In this document: piece after piece, positions 33,407 through 41,629 of the stretch | How the letters are laid out: each line of letters opens with the position of its first letter | Numbering within the stretch: the stretch's first letter is position 1 | Assembly: GCA_031398915.1 (NCBI GenBank) | Contig: JANNOG010000134.1 | Coordinates: 1 to 59,412 of the forward strand | DNA from: JANNOG01 sp031398915 | Lineage (GTDB): Bacteria; Actinomycetota; Actinomycetes; Actinomycetales; JBBAYJ01 | Reading direction: 5' to 3' | Length of the DNA stretch: 59,412 nucleotides | Program-made: the position numbers and the translations under genes | Notes under the pieces: generated by a model | Told to the model about the DNA's origin: nothing | Databases searched by the model: none | The model's input: only the letters and a program-made list of their open reading frames with translations

Positions 33407-34780
33407 TCAGTCCTTCCCGACGCTGTCGTCAGCGGCCCGCCGGGTCGCCCCGGTGGCCGCGCTTCCCGCCTGCAGCAGCCCGACGGCGGCCGCGGCGGCA
33501 GGTCCCGCAGCCGCGGCACCCCCGGCTGCTGCCCCGCCGCTCGCCGCAGCCCCACCGGCTGCTCCTCCGCCGGCGCCGCTCGCTACACCTCCGGCACCCG
33601 CCCCAGCACCACCGGCTCCGCTGGGTGTACTTCCTGACGCACCACCGCTGGCCGCAGGTCCCGGCCGTGGGCCACCAGCGGCACCCGGCCCGCCACTGGA
33701 AGCGCCAGCCGGCCCGGCACCGGCAGGCCCGGGTCCAGCTGGCCCACCGGGCCCAGAGGCGCCGGTCGGCCCCGTCCCGCCGCGACCGCCGCCTCGAAGG
33801 AGTGCGGCGCCAGTGGGCAGCGCGGCAAGAGCACCCATAGCGGCCGTGGCACCTCCGCCCCCGCCACTGGACAGCGTGGCGACCAGCGGAGTGACGAACC
33901 GCATCAGGGCAGGCAGAGCGAGGATAGCGAGCACCATCATGGTCAGGCCGACCAGGACGTCGAGCAGGCCACCACGGGCGCCGAACACGTCGGCGCCCGC
34001 CAGGCGGAAGGCCGTCGCGTAGACGATCGCGGCGGCGGGCTTGTAGAGGATGAACGCCAGCAGCCACGCGACACAGCGGCGGAACCACGTCCGCCCGGTC
34101 TCGAACGTCGTGAAGGACGCCGCAAGCGGAAAGATCCCGGCCAGGATCACCAGCATCCCCGACCGGACGATCATGAGGATGATCTGCACGACGCTCGTAA
34201 TGATCCCGGCGACCCCGAGGAAGATGACGAGCAGCGCGGGTTGGGCGTCGCCGGCCGCCGTCGGGGTGACCAGCGGCGATAGGAGATAGGCGCCGAGGTT
34301 CTGCCCGAAGTCCGTGCCGACCGTCGACTCCCCGATGATCCACTGGGCGAAGCTGTCGGCCGCCGCGACCGCGAGGCCGATCACCGCCAAGCCGGACCCC
34401 GAGACGACCGCGAGGGTCACCAAGGCGCGCAGCACGTCCGTGCCCGGTTGGCTGCGGCGTTCCCAGGCCATCCGGGCACCGCCGATCGTGACCGCCAGGA
34501 CAGCCGCCGCGGACATGTACCAGAACAGCGAGCCCTGCAGGAACGCCACCGTGTCCGACGGCTGCCCGCCGTTCGAGGACAGGTTGGGCGTCCCGATGTC
34601 GATCCACATCGTTGACACGCTGGTCAGAACCGATCCGACGGCGTCGCCTACGGCCCGGGCCGCGACAGCGAAACCGTCGGTGAGGGCGCCTGCAACCGCC
34701 TCACCGGCGCGGCAGGTGAAGTCCAGGGTGCCGCACCCGACAACAGGATCAGGCGCAGGGACCCCTGGCGCGGCGGCCAT
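33407..34780 (-). CDS. VirB6/TrbL-like polytopic membrane protein with low-complexity tail
   Basis: A 457-residue protein. Residues 1-300 hold five or six membrane segments (for example SLFWYMSAAAVLAVTIGGAR; ALLVIFLGVAGIITSVVQII; MLVILAGIFPLAASF), the TrbL/VirB6 layout. Residues ~305-457 are almost entirely Gly, Ala and Pro, visible as an extremely GC-rich stretch (33440-33850). The hydrophobic part forms the inner-membrane channel; the tail is probably disordered and cytoplasmic or wall-facing. Its ATG shares one base with the stop of the gene upstream (TGATG). Confidence 0.8.
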   Translation of the reverse strand: MAAAPGVPAPDPVVGCGTLDFTCRAGEAVAGALTDGFAVAARAVGDAVGSVLTSVSTMWIDIGTPNLSSNGGQPSDTVAFLQGSLFWYMSAAAVLAVTIGGARMAWERRSQPGTDVLRALVTLAVVSGSGLAVIGLAVAAADSFAQWIIGESTVGTDFGQNLGAYLLSPLVTPTAAGDAQPALLVIFLGVAGIITSVVQIILMIVRSGMLVILAGIFPLAASFTTFETGRTWFRRCVAWLLAFILYKPAAAIVYATAFRLAGADVFGARGGLLDVLVGLTMMVLAILALPALMRFVTPLVATLSSGGGGGATAAMGALAALPTGAALLRGGGRGGTGPTGASGPGGPAGPGPAGAGPAGASSGGPGAAGGPRPGPAASGGASGSTPSGAGGAGAGAGGVASGAGGGAAGGAAASGGAAAGGAAAAGPAAAAAVGLLQAGSAATGATRRAADDSVGKD

Positions 34781-35565
34781 CAGGTCCCGCTCCAGGGCAC
34801 GTAGCCGGCGAGGTTCGGGACAGTCCCGACACCGGCGAAGAGCTCACCGGATTCGGGGTAGACGACCTTCCAGTCACCCGAGCCACCGGAGGCGTCCCAT
34901 CGAACTGTCAGGGGCACGTGCACCAGCCCAGATGCCGTCGGAGTCGTCGACACGATTGCAAGGTCGATGTTCGCCTCTTCGGCCGTGTAGCCGAGGAACG
35001 CGAACCCGGCCACCTGGGTGGATACCCCGGCCGCCGTTGTGTCCGGTTCCGTGGCGAGCCGGCGGACGGCTTCGTCGCGGCCGGGGCCCGCGGCAGCCAG
35101 CGGTCCGGTCAGGAGTCGATCGCCGTCCGGCAGGGTGGTCGTCGCCAGGACGTTGACGGCGGCGTAGAGAGCACCAGTCGGGGTATGCGCGAAGCACGAG
35201 CGGACCGGCGCGACTACCGCGGGCCCGTGCAGCCGGGGTGCGGTCGGGGCCGCGATCCGGCCGACCAGTTCCCAACGGGTATCGGCCGGGGGGACGACCG
35301 GCACTGAGTCGCTGTCCGGCAGTACGGGGCATCCGGACCATGTCGAGTTGCTCGATCCGCGCCCGCTGGTCGTCGCCATAGAGGTCGGCGTCGGATCAGC
35401 CGAACCATTGCCGTCATTCGCGTCTGCGCGCCACAGCAGGAGGAAGGTCGCTGCGATGACGCCGACGAGCGCGATCACGGCGAGGACCGCCGCGGCCGGT
35501 CGACGGCCGACCCGAGGGCTTTCGGGCTCGCCGGTAGCCGGCCCGCTGCCGAGACTTGTTCTCAT
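34780..35565 (-). CDS. Single-pass membrane protein of T4SS operon
   Basis: A 261-residue protein with one N-terminal membrane segment (AAAVLAVIALVGVIAATFLL, about 24-43) and a C-terminal external domain of ~200 residues after a Ser/Thr-rich linker. Topology and place in the operon fit a VirB8-like or conserved actinomycete transfer protein, but I do not recognise its sequence family. A GTG six bases upstream (35571) is an alternative start. It is followed by the TrbL-like gene with a one-base overlap. Confidence 0.65.
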   Translation of the reverse strand: MRTSLGSGPATGEPESPRVGRRPAAAVLAVIALVGVIAATFLLLWRADANDGNGSADPTPTSMATTSGRGSSNSTWSGCPVLPDSDSVPVVPPADTRWELVGRIAAPTAPRLHGPAVVAPVRSCFAHTPTGALYAAVNVLATTTLPDGDRLLTGPLAAAGPGRDEAVRRLATEPDTTAAGVSTQVAGFAFLGYTAEEANIDLAIVSTTPTASGLVHVPLTVRWDASGGSGDWKVVYPESGELFAGVGTVPNLAGYVPWSGT

Positions 35566-35597
35566 GTCCACCCCCGTGTCCCGGATGTCCCCCGGCC

Positions 35598-35870
35598 TCA
35601 GGCGACCAGGGCCGCGACGAATCCGGACGCAGAGCCGACGACGACGCAGGCGCCAAGTGCCCAACCCAGTTGGGCAACGCGCTCTCCGCCCTCGCCGCGC
35701 TGGCGGGCCACTGCCATGCCGATGCCGGCGAACAGGACGCCGGCGACACAGACGACGAAGGCCGCCCAGGCCACCCAATTGAGGATCTCGAGGAAGTTCT
35801 GCGACCCGGGCGGGGCCACGCCGGCCCCGGGGTCTGGAACGGCCAGCGGCAGAAGGGCGGCGATCGCCAT
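35598..35870 (-). CDS. Small VirB2/TrbC-like membrane protein, first gene of T4SS operon
   Basis: A 90-residue hydrophobic protein from ATG 35870, chosen because GGAAGGA lies eight bases upstream. It has a hydrophobic N-terminus (MAIAALLPLAVPDPG), then two membrane helices (EILNWVAWAAFVVCVAGVLF and VAQLGWALGACVVVGSASGF) separated by a short charged loop RQRGEGGER. That is the architecture of pilin-like VirB2/TrbC proteins, which form the transfer pilus or channel lining. An in-frame ATG 14 codons upstream would lie inside the repeated control element and is less likely. Confidence 0.65.
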   Translation of the reverse strand: MAIAALLPLAVPDPGAGVAPPGSQNFLEILNWVAWAAFVVCVAGVLFAGIGMAVARQRGEGGERVAQLGWALGACVVVGSASGFVAALVA

Positions 35871-35884
35871 GAAGAGAGTCCTTC

Positions 35885-35931
35885 CTACATCAGTCAGGAT
35901 CGAGTCCGACACTAGGCTACGTCAGTCAGAG
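35885..35931 (-). promoter_or_regulatory. Tandem 15-bp elements, 32-bp period, upstream of T4SS operon
   Basis: Read on the minus strand, CTCTGACTGACGTAG (35931-35917) and TCCTGACTGATGTAG (35899-35885) are direct repeats starting 32 bp apart. The downstream copy ends 14 bp before the first T4SS gene. The same arrangement occurs at 39412-39458. The region lies between the T4SS operon and the divergent XRE gene (36072). Three helical turns between copies would put two bound proteins on the same face. Probably operator or activator sites. Confidence 0.65.
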
Positions 35932-36071
35932 CACTTGTTGTCCGCGACATTCCCTGTGCCGGGCGTGGCGCGAAGACGGCGCGAACGGCGCGCACCGTGT
36001 GTGTGATCCGGCAAGATTGCGCGGTCGTCACGGCTCGCGGGCGACACTCGCGTGACGAAGGGTGCTCACCG

Positions 36072-36569
36072 ATGAGCGGCACAGGCGACGACAAGGCCGA
36101 CGAGGTCGAGGGCCTCGTCCCTGTCGACGTTGCCGAGACTGTCGATCGGACCGGGTCTGGGTCGCTGGCCGCCCGTATCGATCGACTCTTCGCAACGCTG
36201 CGGCGCCCTGACGGCCGTGAGTTCGGGTACGACGAGGTCGCCGCCGCACTTGAAGCGGGCGGTGGTCCGACGATCTCCGCCAACTACATCTACATGCTCC
36301 GGCGCGGGCAGCGGGACAATCCGACGAAGCGGCACCTGGAGGCTTTGGCCGGATTCTTTCGCGTACCCGTCGCCTACTTCTTCGACGACGATGCGGCCCA
36401 GCGAATCGATGAGGAACTGGGGACGCTCGCCGCGTTGCGCGACGCGAAGGTCGTCGGAGTCGCTATGCGGGCGGCCGGTCTGTCACCAGAGAGCCTCGAC
36501 GCGATCCGCAACATGATCGAACAAGCGCGCCGCATCGAAGGGTTGTCCACAGGGTCCGACCCGTCGTGA
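36072..36569 (+). CDS. XRE-family HTH regulator
   Basis: A 165-residue protein. Residues ~30-100 form an HTH of the type seen in actinomycete EspR-like regulators: FGYDEVAAALEAGGGPTISA, NYIYMLRRGQRDNPTKRHLE and ALAGFFRVPVAYFFDDD. The C-terminal part is a helical dimerisation-like region. It is divergent from the T4SS operon, sharing its control region with the tandem repeats at 35885-35931, and is followed by an ImmA/IrrE-type protease gene. By analogy with ImmR/ImmA of ICEBs1, it is a good candidate repressor of transfer, relieved by its neighbour; this is inference. Confidence 0.75.
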   Translation: MSGTGDDKADEVEGLVPVDVAETVDRTGSGSLAARIDRLFATLRRPDGREFGYDEVAAALEAGGGPTISANYIYMLRRGQRDNPTKRHLEALAGFFRVPVAYFFDDDAAQRIDEELGTLAALRDAKVVGVAMRAAGLSPESLDAIRNMIEQARRIEGLSTGSDPS

Positions 36570-36642
36570 TTGCCCTAGTACGGTCAGTCATGTCTAATGC
36601 CTGAAGCGGCGGCCGGTGACCCCGGGTGGAGGCGAGGAAGGC

Positions 36643-37212
36643 GTGACTTCTACACGGCACGAGGGTCGCCGCAGCGACCGCAGGCTCGCCAAGGAATGCA
36701 CCGATCTGCTTGACGATCTCGACATCCCGATCCCCTTCGATGTCGATCAACTGGTCACGCTGCTCTCGACTCGCCGCCGGCGCCCCATCCATCTCGTCGA
36801 CGAATCCGACATGGGCGCGCACGCCGATCATGCGTCCGGTTGGTGGTTGAAGATGGCCGATGCGGATGTCGTGTTCGTCAAGCGTGGCCTGCCGCCGTTG
36901 CTGCGGAACACAGCTGTGCTGCACGAGGTGGGCCACATCCTGTGGAACCACCCGTCCAACGGAGACGCTCGTGACGCCTTCGCTCGCTTGATGCCGAACC
37001 TCGCCGCGGCCGGTGCCCTCGACAGGTTCGGCGTCCTCGCCCGCCGGGGGTACGACACCCCGCAGGAGATCGAGGCCGAGACGTTTGCGCGAGTGCTGTT
37101 GTCGCGGGTAGACGCCTCAGTGGCGCCGGCCCCCGCCGCTTCCTCCGCGGCCACGGCGCAGGCAGCTACCGCCTTGGACCGGCTGGCTCGGGCCCTCGGC
37201 TCGGCCGCGTAG
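36643..37212 (+). CDS. ImmA/IrrE-type metallopeptidase
   Basis: A 189-residue protein from GTG 36643 after a GAGGAAGG site. The zinc site is VLHEVGHILWNH (His94-Glu95-x2-His98), with the third ligand probably in EIEAETFARVLL about 60 residues later. DVVFVKRGLPPLLRNTAVLH is the usual preceding strand and helix. ImmA-like proteases cleave an XRE repressor to trigger ICE excision and transfer; the adjacent XRE gene supports that pairing. The 74 bp before it contain a partial copy (GGTCAGTCATG, 36582-36592) of the tandem element found upstream of the T4SS operon. Confidence 0.75.
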   Translation: MTSTRHEGRRSDRRLAKECTDLLDDLDIPIPFDVDQLVTLLSTRRRRPIHLVDESDMGAHADHASGWWLKMADADVVFVKRGLPPLLRNTAVLHEVGHILWNHPSNGDARDAFARLMPNLAAAGALDRFGVLARRGYDTPQEIEAETFARVLLSRVDASVAPAPAASSAATAQAATALDRLARALGSAA

Positions 37213-37234
37213 CCGACTGACACCCTAGGCTGGA

Positions 37235-38458
37235 ATGACGATCGCCGACGCCCTCTTCGCGGCTACCGGCGCCGGCCTGTCGGCCATCGTCGTCTGGCGC
37301 CGGGACATGATGGTGCACCGCCATCGTGACCGGAGTTTATGGCTGGCGCTGGCCCTGCTCGCCGTCGCGGTGCCGCTGTACATCGGGCCGATCTATCGCG
37401 CCGTCGAGGGCGCCGTCGGGATCATCGGCAGTGCCGCCGTGCTCCGGCACGGGATAGCCGTGCTCGCCGCTCTGGCGGTCCTCGTCCTCGTCTCCGGTCT
37501 CTCGGGCGTGCCGACGAGCCGCAGGCGAACCGCTGAAGTCGGGCTGTGCATACTCGCCCTGACCGTCATGACGGTGCCCTTCGTGGTCGCGCCGCCCGCC
37601 GGTGTCGGCGCCGCGCTGGTGGGTCGCACCGAGTACTACGACGCGACTTGGCGGTCCGGCGTGCACTGGGCGGCCTACCTCGCCTACATGGCCTGGGCCG
37701 TCGGCGGGGCGGCCGTGTTCTGTCATCGCCTTCTCGTACACGCGGCGCCAGGACCCGTCCGCAGCGGGCTGATTCTGGTCCGGGCCGGAACTGGCACGGG
37801 ATTGATCTACCTGTTCCTGAAGGCCTGCGTCGTGGTTGCCTGGATCACCGGGTTCGGTCCCTCCACCGTGGCGTTCGACTATCCGGCCGAAGTCGCCTTG
37901 CTCAGCGTTGCCCTCAGCCTCATCGCCGTTGGATCGGCGTACGAGGCCGTGGCCAGGCAGGCTCGCCGTGCCCTGACCTGGGCCCGGCTCGTCCGTACCC
38001 TGTGGACGCTCTACCCCTTGTGGCAGATCCTCCAGACCAATGCGCCACACATCACGCGGCTGCCACCTGAGGAGATCCGCCGTCTCGACCTCGCGCCCCT
38101 GGACACGCTGTCGATCCATCTCGTCGACCGTGCCGTCGAAATCCGCGATGGCCTGCTCGACCTGCGTGCGTACGCCCCAGCTGCTGCCCGGGATCGAGCA
38201 GAACGCGCCGCGGTGACTGCCGGTGAGGACGAACGATCGGCGACCGCGATCGCCGAAGCAGTCGGCCTTGCGATCGCTCTACACGCCAAGGCGGCCGGCG
38301 ACGCCCCGAGGCCCGACCCAGCCCCAGTACCCGGCGATACGTCGCTCCTCGACGAGACTGAGTGGCTGGAGCGCGTGGCCATCGCCTACCAGCGCTCACC
38401 GCTCGTTCCGCTTCTCGCCGGCCTCGCCCTCGCTAGCCAGGAGAGCACGTCAACGTGA
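37235..38458 (+). CDS. MAB_1171c-type polytopic membrane protein (DUF6545-like)
   Basis: A 407-residue protein. The N-terminal ~240 residues contain six or seven membrane helices (for example SLWLALALLAVAVPLYIGPI; AAYLAYMAWAVGGAAVFCHR; GLIYLFLKACVVVAWITGFG). The C-terminal ~165 residues are cytoplasmic, starting near LVRTLWTLYPLWQILQ, with RRLDLAPLDTLSIHLVDRAV. This matches the family annotated as 'MAB_1171c putative transporter', usually beside XRE and ImmA-like genes; no transport substrate is known. It may be a sensor or exporter for the small molecule suggested by the downstream oxidase genes. Its stop overlaps the MpaB-like GTG start. Confidence 0.7.
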   Translation: MTIADALFAATGAGLSAIVVWRRDMMVHRHRDRSLWLALALLAVAVPLYIGPIYRAVEGAVGIIGSAAVLRHGIAVLAALAVLVLVSGLSGVPTSRRRTAEVGLCILALTVMTVPFVVAPPAGVGAALVGRTEYYDATWRSGVHWAAYLAYMAWAVGGAAVFCHRLLVHAAPGPVRSGLILVRAGTGTGLIYLFLKACVVVAWITGFGPSTVAFDYPAEVALLSVALSLIAVGSAYEAVARQARRALTWARLVRTLWTLYPLWQILQTNAPHITRLPPEEIRRLDLAPLDTLSIHLVDRAVEIRDGLLDLRAYAPAAARDRAERAAVTAGEDERSATAIAEAVGLAIALHAKAAGDAPRPDPAPVPGDTSLLDETEWLERVAIAYQRSPLVPLLAGLALASQESTST

Positions 38459-39360
38459 TTCGACGACCCCAGTTCCGACGGCCTCTGCCTCGCGACCACC
38501 ACCAGCGACGCATCGCCGCCCTCGACCCCCAGGCCGACGCCGAGACGATCTATCGGCTGACGGCGCTTTACGAGTTCGCGTGGGAGATGAGCATCGGCCT
38601 CAACCTGGCGTTCTATCGAACGTTCGCCGCGCCTCGCATCGCGGCGGTTCTGGCACGTTCCGGCGAGGTCGAGCGCAGCCCCCGCAAGCGGTCCTTCGAC
38701 ACCGGGCTGTACATGTACGAGCTCATCGAGCACGGCTACGACCACCCACGCGGCCGCGAGGTCGTGCGCGCCCTCAACCGACTTCACCACCGCTGGGATA
38801 TCACCAACGAGGACTACCTGTACGTCCTGGCCACCTTCGTGGTGGTCCCGACCCGATGGATCGACGACTTCGGCTGGCGGCAGCTCACAGCCGTTGAGCG
38901 TGAGGCCACTGCAGCCTTCTACTACCGGCTTGGCCAGCTGATGGCCATCCGCGACATCCCCGATGGGTACGAGGGGTTCGCCCAACTCCTTGACGAGTAC
39001 GAGGCGGCGCACCTCGCGCGTACCGACGCCGGAGTTCGACAGATGGTCGCCACACAGCAGATCATTGCCGACCGGTTCCCTCGCCCGCTGCGGGCACTGG
39101 CGCCGATCATGACCGGGGTACTGCTCGACGACCGGCTCTGCGACTGCCTCGGCGTGCCCCCAGCTGGACCTCGCACTCGCCGCGCGGTCCGAACCCTATT
39201 GCGGGTGCGGGGGGCAGCGGTTCAGCGCTTGCCGGCACGACGGCAGTCATGGTTCACGCCCGGTGAGATGGCGCATTCCGTCTACCCGCACGGATACGCC
39301 ATGCACGACCTCGGGCCAGCCGTCGCCGGTGACGCCGCGGAAGTCGAACCTCAGGCCTGA
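38455..39360 (+). CDS. MpaB-type (DUF2236) oxygenase
   Basis: A 301-residue protein with the family pattern RSFDTGLYMYELIEHGYDHP (about 79-98), VVRALNRLHHRWDITNEDYL, YVLATFVVVPTRWID and GQLMAIRDIPDGYEGF. MpaB and related latex-clearing-type proteins are b-type haem enzymes that oxidise aliphatic chains or aromatic/hydrophobic substrates; the conserved histidines of the NRLHHRW segment are candidate haem ligands. The GTG start overlaps the membrane-protein stop (GTGA). It is part of the XRE-ImmA-membrane protein-oxygenase block, and may modify a signalling metabolite. Confidence 0.75.
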   Translation: MIRRPQFRRPLPRDHHQRRIAALDPQADAETIYRLTALYEFAWEMSIGLNLAFYRTFAAPRIAAVLARSGEVERSPRKRSFDTGLYMYELIEHGYDHPRGREVVRALNRLHHRWDITNEDYLYVLATFVVVPTRWIDDFGWRQLTAVEREATAAFYYRLGQLMAIRDIPDGYEGFAQLLDEYEAAHLARTDAGVRQMVATQQIIADRFPRPLRALAPIMTGVLLDDRLCDCLGVPPAGPRTRRAVRTLLRVRGAAVQRLPARRQSWFTPGEMAHSVYPHGYAMHDLGPAVAGDAAEVEPQA

Positions 39361-39411
39361 ACCGGTTCGAGTGCCCTGTCGTCCACAGCCGAGGGTCCCG
39401 TGCCCGATCCA

Positions 39412-39458
39412 CTCTAACTGATGTAGTCTCACGCGAGGCATCTACCTAACTGGTGTGG
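39412..39458 (+). promoter_or_regulatory. Tandem 15-bp elements, 32-bp period, upstream of metabolic/T4SS operon
   Basis: CTCTAACTGATGTAG (39412-39426) and ACCTAACTGGTGTGG (39444-39458) begin 32 bp apart and read in the direction of transcription of the downstream operon. They match the pair at 35885-35931 in sequence, orientation relative to the gene and spacing. They lie 59 bp before the preferred start of the chorismate-lyase-like gene. The conservation of a 32-bp period in two unlinked control regions argues for binding of the same regulator. Confidence 0.65.
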
Positions 39459-39517
39459 GTTGCGGTGCGAAACCGCGAGCCCTCATCACGGCACAAGATC
39501 GCGTGAGGGAGACCACG

Positions 39518-40075
39518 GTGCTCGTCAATCCGATCACCATCACCGACCAGCTGGCCGTCCTGCATCCCGTGGACAGGGAGCGGGTCACGACCACGACGTT
39601 CACTGAAGTACTCCGACGTCACTTTGGCGAGGACATCACCGCTGAGGTGGTCCATTCCTTGGTGATCGGCGCTGACGAGGTCACCGCCAGCTACCTGCGC
39701 GTACCGACAGGAGCTCAGGTCGTCCGCCGCCGGGCGGTTCTGAGAACGGTTCGGTCGCGTCGGGTCGCCGCCTACGGGCAGTCCCTCATCGTCGGGAGTC
39801 GGCTGTCGGCGACGGACCGCAACGCACTGACTAGGCGCGCTGGTGACCAGCGGCCGCTGGGCGACGTCCTCCGCGTCGACCGCTGCCATCGGCAGTTACT
39901 CCACTGGCAGGTCGGCACTGGCGCGCCCTACCCCGGTGGACGCTACTTGGCAGAGGCTTGCCGACCGGGTTGGCCCGTGATCAGCCGCCACAGCGCAATC
40001 AGCGGCGAGGAGGGTCCCCTCGCCCTGGTAGGCGAATGGTGGCCGGAATTCAACCCGCACGCCGTCGTCGGATAG
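39518..40075 (+). CDS. Chorismate-lyase/UTRA-fold-like protein
   Basis: A 185-residue protein from GTG 39518, selected for the GAGGGAGA site six bases upstream. An earlier GTG (39455) lies inside the tandem control element. The sequence ASYLRVPTGAQVVRRRAVLR, AYGQSLIVGSRLS and RPLGDVLRVDRCHRQLLHWQ follows the order of conserved segments in the chorismate lyase-like/UTRA fold (aromatic substrate strand, x-x-x-S-L strand, PLG.vL helix). If it is a lyase it would convert chorismate to 4-hydroxybenzoate; UTRA-type ligand sensing is the alternative. Family assignment is tentative. The following FAD monooxygenase gene starts seven bases after its stop. Confidence 0.45.
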   Translation: MLVNPITITDQLAVLHPVDRERVTTTTFTEVLRRHFGEDITAEVVHSLVIGADEVTASYLRVPTGAQVVRRRAVLRTVRSRRVAAYGQSLIVGSRLSATDRNALTRRAGDQRPLGDVLRVDRCHRQLLHWQVGTGAPYPGGRYLAEACRPGWPVISRHSAISGEEGPLALVGEWWPEFNPHAVVG

Positions 40076-40082
40076 GCGCGCC

Positions 40083-41624
40083 GTGAACGCCGACGACTCA
40101 CCCGTCGTCATCGTCGGGGCGGGCCCGGTCGGGCTCACCGCCGCACTCCTTCTCGCACGCAAGCGGGTCCCCTGCATCGTCATCGGACGGCGACCACGGC
40201 CACCGCACGTTGATCCGACCTCGCCCTTGCGTCTGGACTTCACAGACGGATCCCGCGCCGTCGTCACTCAGCGATCCAGCCTGGAGACGTGGGACGAGGC
40301 GGACCCCGACATCGCCCGTCGACTCGCGCGCGTCGGCGTCACCTGGTCCCGAAAGGAGACGTGGTGGGGCAACAGCAGGCTGTTCGCCGAGGAGTACACG
40401 CCGGCCGGCTCCCGTTCCGTCGGCGTCGCGTCGGTGGTGGATCACCCGCCATTCCTCAACGTGCCGCAACCCACCGTGGAACGAGCGCTCCTCGACGCCA
40501 CCTCCGCACATCCGCCGGATCTCCTACGCATGCAGTGGGACACGACGGTCACCGACCTCCACCAGCGCGAGGACCACGTTCTGCTGGGGACGACCCGTGG
40601 ACCTGTGCGCGGCTCGTGGGTGATCGCCGCTGACGGCGCAGCGTCGACCGTTCGCCGCCTGCTGGGCATTCACATGCCCCGGGCCGTAAGCCGGAACTGG
40701 TTCGTCATCGCCGACATCGCCGACACCGACTCTGCCTTCCCCTTCGGTACGGCCACCAGGCGATTCACCTACGCACCCCCGAGAGATCCCGAGGGTCACC
40801 TACTGGCTATGCCTCAACCGGGCAACGTATGGCGACTCGACTGGCAATCGCCGACCAAGGTAGATCTCGACGTCGAACGGCACGGCGGCCACCTCGACGA
40901 ACGCCTCCGAGGCGTCCTCGGCGACGTTCCCTATGCGATCAAGTGGGTCAGCCAATATCGATTCGAGAACAGCGTCGCCGACCACTTCCAGTCCTTCCGC
41001 GTCCTACTCGCCGGCGATGCGGCGCATCGGCTCTCGCCGTTCGGCGGCCGTGGCATGAACAGCGGGGTGAGCGACGCCCGCGCAGCGGTCCAGGCCGTCA
41101 CAGATGGGCGCGCCGCGGCGGTCGCGTACGCAGCCGAGCGGCGGGCCGCGGCCCTGCGCAACCTCGCGGCCACCTCGAAGGCCCTCAGGGTGATGGAGCC
41201 CACGACCTATCGGGACCGGGCCGCCAAGCGCGTGGCACTGCGGTGTGCACCGTGGTCCGCCCGGGCCCGGCGGCATCTCGACACCGGTCCCTACCTCCTC
41301 GACCCCCACATGCGCGTAACCACCGTCATGGCATCGCCACTCGACGGAGGCCCCGAGTCCGCGAAAGGGGGGCACGACACGCACCCGAACACCGCTCTGC
41401 CTGACCTCGAAGGAGACGACATGCACATCGCCATCACGATCCACGCCAAGGACCTCGCCGGGATTCGCAACGCCCTGGAGCAGGTCGAGGACCAGATCAG
41501 TGCTGGTTGCCGAGCCGAATCCGTGACCGTCCACTCCGAACGTTCGTACCACGGCGAAACGTGGCAGTTCGCGGTCGACCCAGTAGCCGCTGTCACGCCA
41601 TCGCCCCTCCTCACCACTGGCTGA
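40083..41624 (+). CDS. FAD-dependent aromatic monooxygenase with C-terminal extension
   Basis: A 513-residue protein from GTG 40083. FAD-binding motifs: VVIVGAGPVGLTAALLL (8-24), GSWVIAADGAASTVRRLLG (DG motif) and VLLAGDAAHRLSPFGGRGMN (GD motif, about 305-325). That pattern is group A flavin hydroxylases (PobA/UbiH type), which hydroxylate phenolic substrates. This fits a preceding chorismate-lyase-like gene. Residues ~447-513, starting at an internal ATG (41421), form a separate small domain (MHIAITIHAKDLAGIRNALE), unassigned, which could also be translated alone. Next comes the transfer lipoprotein, so metabolic and T4SS genes share one operon. Confidence 0.8.
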   Translation: MNADDSPVVIVGAGPVGLTAALLLARKRVPCIVIGRRPRPPHVDPTSPLRLDFTDGSRAVVTQRSSLETWDEADPDIARRLARVGVTWSRKETWWGNSRLFAEEYTPAGSRSVGVASVVDHPPFLNVPQPTVERALLDATSAHPPDLLRMQWDTTVTDLHQREDHVLLGTTRGPVRGSWVIAADGAASTVRRLLGIHMPRAVSRNWFVIADIADTDSAFPFGTATRRFTYAPPRDPEGHLLAMPQPGNVWRLDWQSPTKVDLDVERHGGHLDERLRGVLGDVPYAIKWVSQYRFENSVADHFQSFRVLLAGDAAHRLSPFGGRGMNSGVSDARAAVQAVTDGRAAAVAYAAERRAAALRNLAATSKALRVMEPTTYRDRAAKRVALRCAPWSARARRHLDTGPYLLDPHMRVTTVMASPLDGGPESAKGGHDTHPNTALPDLEGDDMHIAITIHAKDLAGIRNALEQVEDQISAGCRAESVTVHSERSYHGETWQFAVDPVAAVTPSPLLTTG

Positions 41625-41629
41625 CGTCG

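Noticed and set aside
32142..34022. 626-residue plus-strand open frame across the T4SS genes
   Set aside because: It is the shadow of the SCO6880-type and TrbL-like genes: composition is dominated by Arg, Pro and Gly and it contains no domain, whereas the minus-strand frames have clear motifs and coupled starts.
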